From assembly GCA_026545225.1 (NCBI GenBank), contig CM048848.1, positions 26,948,806 to 27,012,805 on the forward strand: DNA of 64,000 nt. The letters run 5' to 3'. Position numbers and translations under genes: made by a program. Below the pieces are notes generated by a model that made no database searches, was not told where the DNA came from, and saw only the letters and a list, made by a program, of their open reading frames with translations. Source of the DNA: Cornus controversa. Taxonomy: Eukaryota > Streptophyta > Magnoliopsida > Cornales > Cornaceae. This document shows, in pieces, positions 45,749-57,284 of the stretch (position 1 is its first letter; each line of letters starts with the position of its first letter).

Positions 45749-48238
45749 TCACCCAATGCCACATCGCTTGAGGATATTTAACTTCATCCCCTCTATATGA
45801 TCCTCACTTCCTTGTACCAAACTCAAAGTGACCGGAATGGTCTCATTGGCTTCGAAAAATACATCTCTTCGCCTTAACGGAAGATGTTTCAATTTTACCC
45901 AAGGAGAAGACTCTAATACTGGCACCGAAGGAGTGTTAGAAATAGGGAGAAGTGGCTCAAGTGAAATCCTCCAAGGTGGCTTATCTTTCATGGCCACTAA
46001 ATCAAATATGACATTCACTCCCTCAATGGACTTCTCAATATCTTGAGATGGAGCAAATGAAGTAATTTCTTCCAAACAATCATCAATGTCATCTATGAAG
46101 AAACACTCACTCTCATCTGGAGGATGTTCAATGGCATTAAAAATATTCAATTTCACCTTCATGTTGCCAAATGATATATCCATGATCCCCGCTCTACAAT
46201 TAACACGAGCATTAGCAGTAGCTAGAAACGGACGATCAAGGATGACTGGAATGTGCCTTTTCGGATTATGCACTGGCTCGGTATCTAGAACAATGAAGTC
46301 CACTGGGAAATAGAATTTATCCACCTTGATGATGACATCTTCAATGATCCCACGAGGTCGTTTGGTTGATCTATCCGCAAACTGCAAAACCACCGTGGTA
46401 GGCTTCAATTCTCCCAAACCCAACTGTAGGTAAACCGAGTAAGGCAATAAATTCACACTTGCACCTAAATCCAGAAGAGCAACATGGTGCTCCCCAATAA
46501 TGCATGAAATAGTTGGAGCTCCTGGATCTTTGTACTTTGGAGGAGCGCAATGCTGGATAATAGAGCTCACTTGTTGTGGAAGCATGACTCTCTTTGGAAC
46601 ATGGCTCATTGATCTCCTTTTCTGAGTGCACAAGTCCTTCAAGAATTTGGCATAAGGAGGAATCTGTTTGATGGCATCAAGGAGTGGTATATTAATCTTC
46701 ACTTGTCGAAACACCTCCATCATGTCATGCAACTTGTCCCCTTGTTTCCCCAACTTGGATGTTTCTTGTAAACATTGTGGGAAAGGAGCCTTGGGCTCAT
46801 ATAAATTTTCAGCAATTGGACTCATGAGCACCTCTTCTTGATCATTCTTCTTCTCCCCCACCTTGTTATCAATTACTTTTCCACTTTTCAAAGTGGTGAT
46901 GGCTTGAACCTCCTCAAGATGTGGGTTGCTCAAAGAATCATGCATCCCTCTAGGATTGGCAATGGGTTGACTTGGTAGCTTTTCCTCTTCTCTTTTACTC
47001 AAGGCATTGGCAAGTTGTCCAAACTGAGATTCTAGTTTGGCAATTGATTGAGAGTGAGAATGTACCAATTGAGCAGTGGATTGAAGTACTTCAGCAATAG
47101 AGTCAAGCTTATCAAGTTTTGTTAGGGCAAGCATCATCTTATCTTCAAGAGCTGAACTCTTTGGTGGCATAGGAACTTGTGCTTTATATGGTTGTGGAGG
47201 CACATAGTTTTGAGGCTGAAAAGTGGGCTGTATTGCTGCCTCTTGTCCTTGTGGAAGATTGACAAACTGCCCAAGTGAAGGGCAATTATTCACATGGTGC
47301 AGAGGACTTGAGCAAAAATCACATGGCTCAAACATAGGAGGATATGAAGATGGATTAGGAACTTGACCAACCGCTATGAGTTACACCACTCTCTGTGACA
47401 CAGCATCCACAATGGTAGACATAGCATCCGCAGAACCAATCTTAAAAATATCATCTGTCCTCCTTGTATTGGATGGTCTGCTCGAACGAGATGAAGACAC
47501 ACGTTGTAAAGAATTGTCACTAAGGTTCTCGAACAAAGTCCATGCTTCATCTTCGCTTTTTAACATGAAAGTACCCCCACATGATGCATCCACCATTTGT
47601 CTATTACTCTCTGTTAGCCCCTCATAGAAACACTGCACTAACTGCCACTTTAGAACTTGGTGATGAGGACACTTCCTAAGAAGGTCCTTGAATCTCTCCC
47701 ATGTCTCATAAAATTATTCCCCCTTAATTTGAGAGAAACCAGTGATAGCACATCTGAATTGATTGGTCCTCCCTATCGGAAAATATTTCTTCAAGAACTC
47801 ACTTTGCATTTGAGTCCATGTAGTGATAGAGTCTGCCGATAGAGATCTGAACCAATACTTGGCCTTCTCCTTTAGAGAGAATGGAAAGAGTCGCATCCTG
47901 AAAGCATCTTCAGAGAAGTTATGAATTTTTGTTGTTGAGCAAACTTCTATAAAATCATCTAAGTGCTTGTATGGATCTTCATCAGTCAGCCCAAAGTAGG
48001 ATGGCAACATCTGAATGATACTGGGCTTGATCTCATAACTCTGTGCAGTCACATTAGGCAATTGAAATTCAGCTGGTGAATTGTATGTCTTTGGGACATA
48101 GTAATCTCTAAGTAAACGCGCCCTCTCCACAACAGCATTAGGCACAATATTATTGTCCTCATTATTATCACGCACACCGGCCATGACATCAATAATCTCT
48201 TCCTCTTGCTCAGTGGTATGGTGATTGAAGTCCCTCAA
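45749..48238 (-). pseudogene. B2 gag-protease, one frame with two stops
   Basis: A single frame of about 830 codons from ATG 48238 to 45749, interrupted by a stop at GE-stop-FYETWERF (about 47712; B1 has Gln here, so a CAA to TAA change) and one after QRVV (about 47379). Order: N-terminal EEEIIDVMAG, gag core (LLRDYYVPKTYNSPAEF, QMLPSYFGLTDEDPYKHLDD, KYWFRSL, FLKKYFPIGRTNQFRCAI), zinc knuckle CDFCSSPLHHVNNC, QSIAKLESQFGQLANALSKR, then protease ALLDLGASVNLLPYSVYLQL, and a linker ending KLKHLPLRRRDVFF-ANETIPV, the usual N-terminal lead into RT, where it stops. The ORF is far better preserved than in B1. Gag would provide particles, but processing and reverse transcription need a partner element. 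Confidence 0.9.
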
Positions 48239-48433
48239 AAGAAAACAAAAATAAAATAATACAAATTAGTAGCAAAATAAAAAAAAATCTAAAAAAAAAA
48301 TAAAAAATAAAAATATAATACAAATTAGTAACAAAAACAAAATTAAAAGCAAAATATAAAAATAAAAAAAAAATTCCTAAACTAAAAATTCAATTAAAAT
48401 TAATTCTGTAAAATCCAATCAATCAAATAGATA

Positions 48434-48452
48434 ATCCCCGGCAACGGCGCCA
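48434..48452 (-). promoter_or_regulatory. B2 primer-binding site (tRNA-Asp)
   Basis: The minus strand reads TGGCGCCGTTGCCGGGGAT, five bases from the 5' LTR, identical to the B1 site. Confidence 0.93.
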
Positions 48453-48457
48453 AAAAT

Positions 48458-49944
48458 TGATTCGTGTGTGAGTGTGACTCAAAAAGTATACCAATTAAAA
48501 TTTCCACACTTCGCAATAGAACGAATTCCTTGTAGAATAGGGCTATCGAAAGGGGTATCGTACCTCAGGGATTATGGTCTGATGAGTTAGAATATAGAAT
48601 TAATTCTAATTAAATTTATAAGAAAAGAATTCTGATTTTTAAACTAATTAAAATGATAAAATAAAATAAATCAAAGTAAACAAGATAGTGAAGATAATAA
48701 GAGAGAAATCTAGGGTGTTTGACTTCACCACTAACTCCACAATCAATGGTCAATTGAATCAACTATAGGGGAATTACATCATGCATAAGTGGTGTCGGTG
48801 GCTACAAGCTCACCTTCATCCATCAAGAAGATAACATATGATTAAGGCTAAGCCATGGACTATCTTCGATTAGCATGGGCCATCTGCCTAACTACTCTAA
48901 TCAAGGGTGCAGTATGGTTCATCTTCTCTAGGCATAATCCATGAAAGCTCATAACAATATATTCAGTGACTACCATTGTGTAATAATCTCTCTCATGATC
49001 ACAGAAAATAAAAGAGATTGAGTTCAATAACAACAACTAAATATCTAAGACAAGATAAGAAATTATTGAGATTGAATTTACAAGACTTTTATTGCTCAAT
49101 TCTATAATAAGAATCCTCTGAATTACACAATATATGCATGTATAAAGGTTCCCAATAATTAAAACAATCAAACCATTGATGCTTTGTTAGGGCTACATCA
49201 AAACCCTAGTGGATGAACTAGCCGCTCATGGTAGAAGAAGAAGCTTCAACTGTTGAGGAAGAAGACATCATCTTTCTGACTTCTGCGTATGACTTTGTTC
49301 TCCAATGGCTCTGCAATATGTTTCTGTTCTCTTCTCAGCCCTCTCAGACTCTCCAAGCTCTGTTCTCTCTGCTGTCAGCTCTTTATTTCCCAAGAGAATA
49401 CACCAAAGTCCTAATCCAATTAGGAATAAATTAGGGTTTCCCGCAGCACTAATCAGGTGAGTTTTTTCTGCTGATTTCGGCCCAACTTTTGACCCACTAG
49501 AAGTCCGATTTATGGAATTTTTGTGAAATACAAAAGTGTGTAGAATCAAATTTCGTTCAACCTCACGCAAAAATAATGTCGATTTGAGGCTCGAAAATAA
49601 TACTTCTGGTCCATTTTCCAAAACGGGATTAAGACTATATTATGCGCAGATTTGGGCTTCAGGCCCGAAACCTTCTTAAGCAGTTGTAATTCTCTTGGAC
49701 CTCTTTCTTGGGCTAAATTGAGTTGAAATAAATGGTTGAGTGAATCTCCTTGATGTAGGCTTCATCTCACCATCTTGGATGTCTTCTTTAAAAGCCCAAA
49801 AGCTTGGTTTTAACTGAAATAATCATTAAGGTCCTGAAAATACAGAAAACACTAAAACAAAGTAAAATTACAAAATAATCTATCACTAAGAGAATAAAAT
49901 ACATAAGTTAAGAGGCTAGAATGCGTAACATTCAACGCCTATCA
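48458..49944 (-). repeat. 5' LTR of B2
   Basis: 1487 bases, same length as the 3' LTR. Most of the differences between the pair are transitions. Confidence 0.95.
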
Positions 49945-50012
49945 TTGATTTTCATAAATTTGTGGCGTGAGTTATATATATATATATATATGAATTATGT
50001 CATGTCAATTTG

Positions 50013-50043
<31 letters not shown>

Positions 50044-50814
50044 TATGCATATGCATTGAGATGTGGAGCGTTACTCATGATTTGAAAAATGTGATTATTT
50101 ATGGGTAGAAAGGCATGTATACTTGTCATGCAGACATGTAGTGATTTCATGTGCATTCATGCATGGTTGATGGGTTGGAGTGGGGATGGGTGGATCATTT
50201 CTAATGAGCGAGTGAGGATAAGGTCACCCCCTATTTATACAAATTTTTTTAGATAAGGCGTCGATGGAGGACGAAGTATGACTAGCTCAATAGACCTTGT
50301 TAAGTTCCTTTTTGAGATTTTTGATCTTTTGAGATGTACATAAATGTCCATGTCGATTTGTGGCATGTTGACTATGGCTATAGTGTTGCCTTTACATTTG
50401 TATCTCCTTTTGTATATGAACTCCTAATGTAAGTGTCACATTTGTAGGCATGAGACCTTTCTTTTGAGGTGTAGTTATATTTTGGACAAATGTAACTTGT
50501 GTGTATACTTGGACTATGGGCTGGTTATATATGATAAAATAATGGACTTGGTTATGAAATGCTTGTTAAGAACATTTGGTTTCATTTAATGAGTTAATGA
50601 AGTTGGTGGATGTTTTTCATTTTGAATAAAATATGTTTATGAGGGAGAATGACTCATATTGGTGTACGATTTAATTATGAGCATGATCTAGGACTTGTGA
50701 ATGATGTAAACTCCATTCTTAGATGATTTGGAGGTTGTTGGAATGAATTATGTTGGTAGAAATGGCCTAGAATGTCAGAAATGGTCATTTGCAAAGTTTC
50801 AGCTTTTGGGCAGG

Positions 50815-50986
50815 TCGATGCATCGAAACATCCAGTTCGATGCATCGAAATCCCTAGTTCGATGCATCGAAAAACCTGTAGGATTTTAGAATATAAAAGT
50901 CCCAAGAGTTATTTTTGTTAGATACTTGTTCGATGCATCAAACTTATCACTTCGATGCATCGAACTCTTCACTTCAATGGATCGAA
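50815..50986. repeat. Palindrome array TTCGATGCATCGAA in the C LTR
   Basis: Six copies: at 50814, 50836, 50858, 50929, 50951 and 50973. Those at 50836, 50858 and 50951 are perfect 14-base palindromes, the first lacks only the outer T, and two have one or two changes. Spacing is 22 bases within each group of three, with a 71-base gap between the groups. Confidence 0.95.
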
Positions 50987-51397
50987 GTCACTTTTTACAG
51001 CATACCTTGAAAATTGTCCCAAACTTCAATCGAGCAAAGCTTCTTCATTTTAGATCGAAATTGAGCGTGAATTTTTTTTGAAATTGAGTATTTTTGGATT
51101 CTTTATCCAATAGGGTAAGTCTTAGCTTCAGATTCCAAGCATGCAAAGTGTTGAGTCCTGAAAGTGAGTGATTCATGAAAGTGCGGATAAATAGAATTTC
51201 CACTAAGGGTATGATTTGGTGTAAAGGCTAATATGGTTGGATAAGGTGGAGTTGTACACATCTATGTGCAAGATTAGAGTTAAGCTTCTACAGTAATTAA
51301 GATTATAGAGAGTTCATTAGTGATTGATGAAGTGGTTCTGTGAGTGATAATTCAGTCACCCTTGGTTTTTGAAAAATGGAAATCGGGGAGTGACAAC

Positions 51398-51411
51398 TTG
51401 GTATCAAAGGG
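51398..51411 (+). promoter_or_regulatory. Element C primer-binding site (tRNA-Met)
   Basis: TTGGTATCAAAGGG two bases after the C LTR end. About 50 bases later GAGTCACGCTTGGTTTCTGG (51442) repeats, with changes, the last 40 bases of the LTR (from about 51353). Element A integrase begins only 85 bases further on. Confidence 0.7.
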
Positions 51412-51496
51412 TGATTGTGGTTATGGTATGGATGATAAGTGCGAGTCACGCTTGGTTTCTGGAGAACGGTAATCGGGTTGTGGTAAGTATGGGTAA

Positions 51497-52493
51497 TAGT
51501 GGACCGATTAACTAAATCAACTCATTTTTTGCCTATTCGAGCTACTAACAAGGTGGAGAAGTTGTGTGATCTCTACATTAAGGAGATAGTAAAGCTCTAT
51601 GGAGTGCCAGTCTATATTGTTTCAGATCGTGATCCTCATTTTACATCTCAGTTTTGGAGAACTTTTCAGAATGCTTTTGGTACTTCTTTGAGTTTGAGTA
51701 TCACCTTTCATCCTTAGATAGATCGTCAGTCAAAGAGGGTCATTTAGGTATTAGAAGGTATGATGCATGCTTGTGTGTTATATTTTTGGAGTAGTTGGGA
51801 GGATCACTTACTACTGATTGAGTTTGCCTATAATAATAGCTATCAGGCTAGCATTGGCATGGCACCTTATGAAGCACTATATGAGAGACATTGTCGTTCA
51901 CTGATATGTTGGGTTGAGGTTGGTGATAGCAACCTATTAGGGCCCGAGTTGGTGTGATAGGCCACAGAGAAGGTAACTATCATTCGAGATTAACTTCATA
52001 TAGCTTAGAGTCGACAGAAAAGTTTTAGAGTCTATTGTGGGAGACTTAGTGTTTTTGAAAGTCTCGCCTATGAAAGGAGTTATGAGGTTTGGTGGAAGGA
52101 AAGGAAGTTAGCTCCTCGATATGTTGGACCTTTTGAGATCACACACAGGATTGGGGAAGTGGCTTATAAATTGGCTTTACCTCCCAGCCTATCATCTGTT
52201 CATGATGTTTTCTATATCTCTATGTTGAGGAGATGTTTGAGAGATGAGACTCATACTATTGATTATAATGAAGTACAGTTAATTACGTCCTGATACTATA
52301 TATATTGAGACACTTGTTCGTATTGTGGACTGTATGGTAAAACGGGTGAGGCGGACAGAGATTCATCTAGTGAAGGTGCAGTGGAATCATCAAAACGAGA
52401 GAGAAGCTACATGGGAGTTGCAGTCAGAATGATGGAGAAGTACCCATAACTTTTTGAGTAAGGTACGCAAATTTCGAGGATGAAATTTCATTT
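51497..52493 (+). pseudogene. Element A integrase and C-terminal domain
   Basis: Encodes the chromovirus integrase core from VDRLTKSTHFLPIRAT through YGVPVYIVSDRDPHFTSQFW (second catalytic Asp), LIEFAYNNSYQASIGMAPYE and CRSLICWVEVGD, then RIGEVAYKLALPPSLSSVHD, and ends VKVQWNHQNEREATWEL, the chromodomain-type tail. The first catalytic Asp and the HHCC finger lie upstream of the break and are missing; the normal HPQTDGQSE box is mutated. Stops include 51717, 51747 and 51957, with frameshifts after 52000. Confidence 0.85.
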
Positions 52494-52506
52494 TAGGAGG
52501 GTAGGA
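52494..52506 (+). promoter_or_regulatory. Element A polypurine tract
   Basis: AGGAGGGTAGGA directly before the TGTAATATCCCC start of the 3' LTR; it primes plus-strand synthesis. Confidence 0.8.
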
Positions 52507-54891
52507 TGTAATATCCCCAAAAAAATGAAAATTTTGAATTTGATTTCCTAGATTTGTTGTGAAAAAATCCGAAAGTCAAATTTAAAATTGAAACCTAGTC
52601 TACCCCAACTACGGGATATCGTTCTTATAAAATTTTAGTATTCTTTTTGCATAGTCAGAATATTATTTTTTTTTCCAAAAGAATCTAACTCAACCTCAAA
52701 CACTGATATACGTTGAACCTCTGTAATTACAGGTAGGAGAGACGGTGATAGAAGAGTTGCGTAGAGAGAGTAGGTGACTAGAATAGCGATAACAGGCAAG
52801 TCGATTAATTTTATATATTTGTATATAAATGAGACTTATCTTTTAATTATTGTAGGTTTAGAAAAATGATCATAATGATACATTTATGTAGATGTGTAAT
52901 ATCTATGAATGTTAGTTGATGAGTAAAAGAATGATTTTTTTTTCTATTGTTGAAGATAGCTTTTTTTTGTTGGTTTTTGTTTAACAATTCTGCTTGGGAA
53001 CCCATGTTAGAATTTTTGTATACTAAGAATCAAAGTTGTTCTTTTAAAGATTTGAACGGTTTATATATGAAATGTATAAATATCATTACTCTTACCATGA
53101 GTGTTAGTATATGTTTATATATATATATATCGGGAAATGTATATAAATTCTTGAAGGCTTCTAGTTTGAGTGTAATGTATGTATATGAGATGATGGACAT
53201 GAATATCATAAATTTGCAAAACATATGAATCAATAAGATTGAAAAGCAGAAGTTCATAGACAAACGATATTCACTGGACTTGAAGGAAAATGTGTTGATG
53301 GTTAGATCGGGGTTGATGACTTAGACTACAGTAACTTGTTTTAGGGTTAGATTTATTAGTAGAAATATAGGTTATGTTGACGTATAATTAGAATATAAAA
53401 GTTAAGGCTTTAGGTAATCTGTTTTATATATGTAAATATTTAATGTGATATGAGCTGAACGAATGTGTTGTTTAGTGAAATTTGAAAGATTGAATGATTA
53501 GAATGGCCTGTGATTAGGTTATAGTGGGATGATATGTAGTTGTGGTATATAATTATATTTAGGTTACAAGAGTTATATTTAGGTTACAAACTGCCTGATT
53601 TGTATATAGAAAATTATATTTAGGATACAATAGGATGATGTGTAGTTGAGTGGTTGTATATATACAGAACTATATATAGGATACAAGATAGAAGGTGGTG
53701 GATGCACAGTTGAAACGAAAATCACACCTTACCATGACCTGAAATTAGATGACTTCGATTTGATACATGTTATAAATTGATATATTAAGTAATTCTTTTA
53801 TGTCAATATTTGATTTGAGTTTTGTGGCTTAAACTAGCACAACGATGTCAACTTTGAAGGCCTAATGTAACAGAAGTGGTCAATTATAAAGAATTTGTAA
53901 ACTAATCCAATATTTAGTTAGTGTATAAATATATCTAGATAGTTGTTATATAATATTCTCGACATTTTATTGTATAGAAGAGAAGACTTATTTTTTTATT
54001 TTTTATTTATTTCTTGTATGCAAGCCAATAGTTTTAACTAAATTTTAATTGATTTTAATTAATGAAAATTAGAGGAAAATAGTAAAATTATTATAAATAT
54101 AAAATACATTTAATAATTGGTACGTAATAGATAATCGTGAGTTGTCGAGGAGTAGTCCGGGACTATTCCTATGATGACCTATTTAGTTATGGTCAGGGAC
54201 CTGCCTTTTTGTTATAGCCATTGGGTTCAGGATGCCCTTATTATGTGGACGTGGTTTGCGACCATCTGGGTGAGTAGATGTACAACTCAGCCACATGTGT
54301 ATTTTTGGTAGTCCTGGACTATGCGATGTGCACCATCGATTAGAAGGAACCTTGGGGCTCATGTGAGATAAGTGAAATTTAATATAAGTTAATCAAGATG
54401 GTTAAAAAGTTTATGGTGTGAAATTGTGGAGATTGTGTTATGTTTTATGTTTCGGTAATTATGATATACAGGTAATTAATGCATTTTGACGAGCTACTTT
54501 TATATATGGAAATATAAGGTGAGTTGATTTCCTGAGCAAGGAATGTGTTTAGCAATCCATTGTTGAGCTTGTTAGCTCACTCTTTAACAATTTTCAGATA
54601 CATGTTGATTGGAACGTGATGGAGTCATGTGAGCCGGATGGAGATGATTTTGCTATTTTGTTACTTCTTTGTAGTTCAATAAAGTTGATATGAACTTATG
54701 TAATAATGTCGATGATTTTTATGGATTGTATTAGATGATGCTACATTTGTTCTTTAGTTAATTTTGTTTTTCAATAAAATTCTTTTTGGGAGAGTTATAC
54801 TATGTTGTGTGAGGTGGGTGTTGTTGCAAATCACGCAGTTTATTTGAGTATATAACCAATGTTTATATTATTTAAATTTAGGGGCGTAACA
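52507..54891 (+). repeat. 3' LTR of element A
   Basis: Starts TGTAATATCCCC, ends GGGGCGTAACA. It lacks several short segments present in the 5' LTR. Confidence 0.87.
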
Positions 54892-55105
54892 ATTAGACTC
54901 CCAACCATTATCCTCAAAATATTGCACAAAATTCATCTCCCATTTGTGCTTGATTATTTCAAGATTGACTTGTCGTTTTATTCTCATTGCCAGACATCTA
55001 ATGATATTGGGAAAATTATTGAAATTAAATTTATCTTCAAACATGTCTAGAGTGAATACAATACAATTTTCATCATTGGTAGACGGCTTAGTTCTTGCGT
55101 GCCAT
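54892..55105 (-). pseudogene. Plant transposon protein (Transposase_32 type), 5' part
   Basis: Start at ATG 55105 (MARK, then a small deletion shifts the frame), followed by RTKPSTNDENCIVFTLDMFE, NIIRCLAMRIKRQVNLE and MNFVQYFEDNGWES, where element A is inserted; the gene resumes at 24721. Across the gap the frame is kept if one 5-bp target copy is removed. Upstream, TTAGTTCTTGCGTGCCATCA is duplicated at 36-base spacing, so a second ATG at 55141 exists. Confidence 0.6.
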
Positions 55106-56370
55106 CAAAACTTAGTTTTTAACTTAGTTCTTGCGTGCCATCAAAACACAACCAACGGGACCAAGAAAAGTGACAACAGTTCCATTGAGTCAAATTATCG
55201 AACACTTGGTGTGCACCTAAAAACCTTCAAAGATCAAAGATATTTGTCTGCACAATATCACCCCAATCAACAAGCAATCAAACAACAATCTCCAAAAGTT
55301 CAATCCTAACCTCTAATAATCACAAATCAAGAGAAATATAGATGAAGAGAAAGTAATGTGAGTTGGCGTCTTTTAAGAGTATTTTTGAGTTAGAGAGATT
55401 GAGTGAGAGTGAGATAGAAAGTGTAAGATGAGAATGTGAGTGACTGAGTGACTTAAGGCACCATAGCGGGAGTGCAGATTTTCAAAAATTTGGGCATTCA
55501 CTAAGTGCGACAGATCTTAATATTTGGGGACCGGTCCAACTTATCTCGGTTCTTTAGAACCTGCAGAAGTGCGACCGGTGCTCAAAATTTGGGATCGATC
55601 CAACTTTGTGAATTATACAAAATCACACTTTGAACTTTTAATTCACCAAATACACCTATTCTCAACCTGATTTGACACTTGATCACTTAAAGTGTTAAAA
55701 ATAAACACATAATCACTACAAGACACAAAAAAATAATTTTTGGAATTTTGAATTTCTGAATACAAAATAACAATAAACAAAAATAATTTGAAACATGAAT
55801 AATCGCATGAGAATAATCAAAACACAATTTTTAGAGAACAATATGAGTTCCAAAATTTTTGAAAAATTTCAAACATTTATGAATGCAGAATTTTAAAATT
55901 GATAGATTGTCTAGAAAATTCATCTTCAAATTCTAACTTTGTAGGACTGGGATGCTGCTGCAAGAAAGCTCTGATATATCAACTCATCTTCACTACGCAA
56001 TTGGAGAAGTAATGAAGTAATTCAATTTTGTGTTTACTCTAAATTATTTTACCTAATGTTAATAATAAAATATTAAATGAATTTTTTCTGAATTATTATA
56101 CATATAATGTTATATATGTTGTACATTGTTGTGTATAGTCCTTTTTTGATGGCGAAGTACATTCATATTGATGCAAGGATATTCTTCTTGGCAGTGAAGA
56201 AAATTTATGCTTCATATTTGAAAAAGTAGAGAAGAAGGAGACGCGTGATCATTGTTTTTTTTTATGTAAGTAGTAGTTAAATCAAATAGTGTTTTGTAAA
56301 TATTTGTTTATTAAGAAGTTGATTATATGAAATCAGCTTTTATTTCATTCCAATAATTATTTGTTTTATA
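55106..56370. other. 5' flank of the split gene and a Helitron interior
   Basis: On the minus strand the part up to about 55700 is a leader with CTCACTCTCACTCAATCTC runs and the GGACCGGTCC array. Two exon-like pieces on + (after TTTGTAG at about 55943, and DGEVHSY, DILLGSEENLCFIFEKVEKK at about 56147-56240) could be Helitron cargo but are not recognised. Confidence 0.4.
55528..55601. repeat. Palindrome array GGACCGGTCC / GGATCGATCC
   Basis: GGACCGGTCC at 55528-55537, GCGACCGGTGC at 55571-55581 and GGATCGATCC at 55592-55601; the first and third are each followed by AACTT. Confidence 0.85.
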
Positions 56371-56397
56371 GTGCCATAGGCACGGGCAATACGCTAG
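56250..56397 (+). mobile_element. Helitron 3' end, second family member
   Basis: The last about 130 bases match the 3' end of the 19.6-kb Helitron: TGTTTTGTAAATATTTGTTTATT, TTGATTATATGAAATCA-like blocks, then TTTTATAGTGCC-ATA-GGCAC (hairpin 56371-56383), GGG-AATAC and CTAG at 56394-56397 followed by T. The 5' terminus was not found between here and the split gene, so it may be truncated or divided by element A. Confidence 0.75.
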
Positions 56398-57047
56398 TGT
56401 ATATATATATATATAAGAAAAAAAAGACAATAAAAACGAGTTATATATATAAATACAATTATATATAATATAAAAATATAAAAGGAAATAAAACTAGTAT
56501 ATATAATAATATTTGACAATTACCAAAAACATTTAAATAGTTAATATTTATGACAATTACCAAAAATATGCAAATGCATAAAAATGAATTTTTAATAAAA
56601 ATAAACTAAAATAAAGTCCTCACAAATATAATTTCGGAGGAAAGAATAAACATAAAATATATATTATCTCATTTATACTTGTTAAAATGAGTTGGAACCA
56701 TATTATTCAAACACAATATTTCGTCAAAGATACTACTATTTTTTTTTAAATTAATTTTGAATTTACTAAATATTTTTAGATTTGTGATTTCAAAATTTCA
56801 ACAATTACCAAACGTATTCTGTTTTTCTCAAAAATAATAGAATAATAAATTTTTAAATTTTATTTTTCAAAAATCAAAAACTGAAATCTGACAGCTTTAT
56901 GAAACATCCTTTTAAAATTATGACATCTTTTTAGTCGGGTCACTTAAAATAATGACATATTTTTAGTGGTTGTTAACGATTTAAGTGGTATTCAAAAGTT
57001 TTAAAAATTCGTTTATTTTTAAAAGTCGCTTACCAGTCATAAAGCCA
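56398..57047. other. AT-rich noncoding sequence
   Basis: TA runs and A-rich sequence; no gene recognised. Confidence 0.5.
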
Positions 57048-57254
57048 TCATTGAATTCTCAACCGTCTATATGATATCCCGGAGCGCGGGCCATAGCCTC
57101 TCACTGCAAAACTAGTTGTACTCAAAGTATCGCCATCGTCCTTCTTCACTTCCACCACTTTGCAGAGCCCAAACATGGTCGGTGTATCAACAAGGAAATT
57201 GCAGAGCTCTGTATCCTCTGTTTTTGTCCTTTTGGTCCCTATATTTTTCCTGGA
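57048..57254 (-). pseudogene. Unidentified last-exon-like ORF
   Basis: After a plausible acceptor (ATTCCAG ending at 57251 on the minus strand) an open frame gives TELCNFLVDTPTMFGLCKVVE, TSFAVRGYGPRSGISYRRLR and a stop at 57048. Codon use and composition look like real coding sequence compared with its surroundings. Upstream lies only TA-rich sequence, so any earlier exons are lost or distant. I cannot name the protein. Confidence 0.3.
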
Positions 57255-57284
57255 ATCCAAACAAATGCATATATATATATATAT

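Larger units (their letters stand above)
42173..49944 (-). mobile_element. Element B2: young, pol-deleted B-family element, 7.8 kb
   Basis: Perfect TTGAT duplication (42168-42172 and 49945-49949), two 1487-base LTRs, tRNA-Asp primer-binding site, nearly open gag-protease, polypurine tract. I counted about 35 mismatches between the LTRs, so roughly 97-98% identity. RT, RNase H and integrase are absent: gag-protease ends just inside the RT N-terminus and continues into 3' noncoding sequence. It must have moved with enzymes supplied by another element, and it is the most recent insertion in the nest. Confidence 0.92.
40920..51395 (+). repeat. LTR of element C, interrupted by B2
   Basis: Starts TGTAGAGACCGTGCCC after a GGTTGGGAGG polypurine tract and ends GGGGAGTGACA. 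Without B2 and one target duplication it is about 2.7 kb. An integrase end lies directly upstream and a tRNA-Met primer-binding site directly downstream, so it looks both like a 3' and like a 5' LTR. No ORF is supported in it. Confidence 0.75.
24722..54891 (+). mobile_element. Element A: chromovirus-type LTR retrotransposon with nested insertions, 30.2 kb
   Basis: LTRs at 24722-27275 and 52507-54891 share their whole layout and bound gag at the left and integrase plus polypurine tract at the right. The primer-binding site matches tRNA-Met, and integrase ends in a chromodomain-like VKVQW-EREATWEL segment, as in Tekay/Del-type chromoviruses. The flanking pentamers AAGAG and ATTAG agree at 3 of 5 bases. 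Removing the element plus one pentamer leaves the flanking minus-strand gene in frame, which confirms the insertion. Protease, RT and RNase H are absent; B1, C and B2 occupy the middle. Confidence 0.8.

Noticed and set aside
50815-50986. CRISPR-like array
   Set aside because: 14-base palindromes with 8-base spacers are too short, and the array lies in an LTR.
54944-55309. 121-codon plus-strand ORF
   Set aside because: Antisense shadow of the 5' part of the transposon-protein gene.
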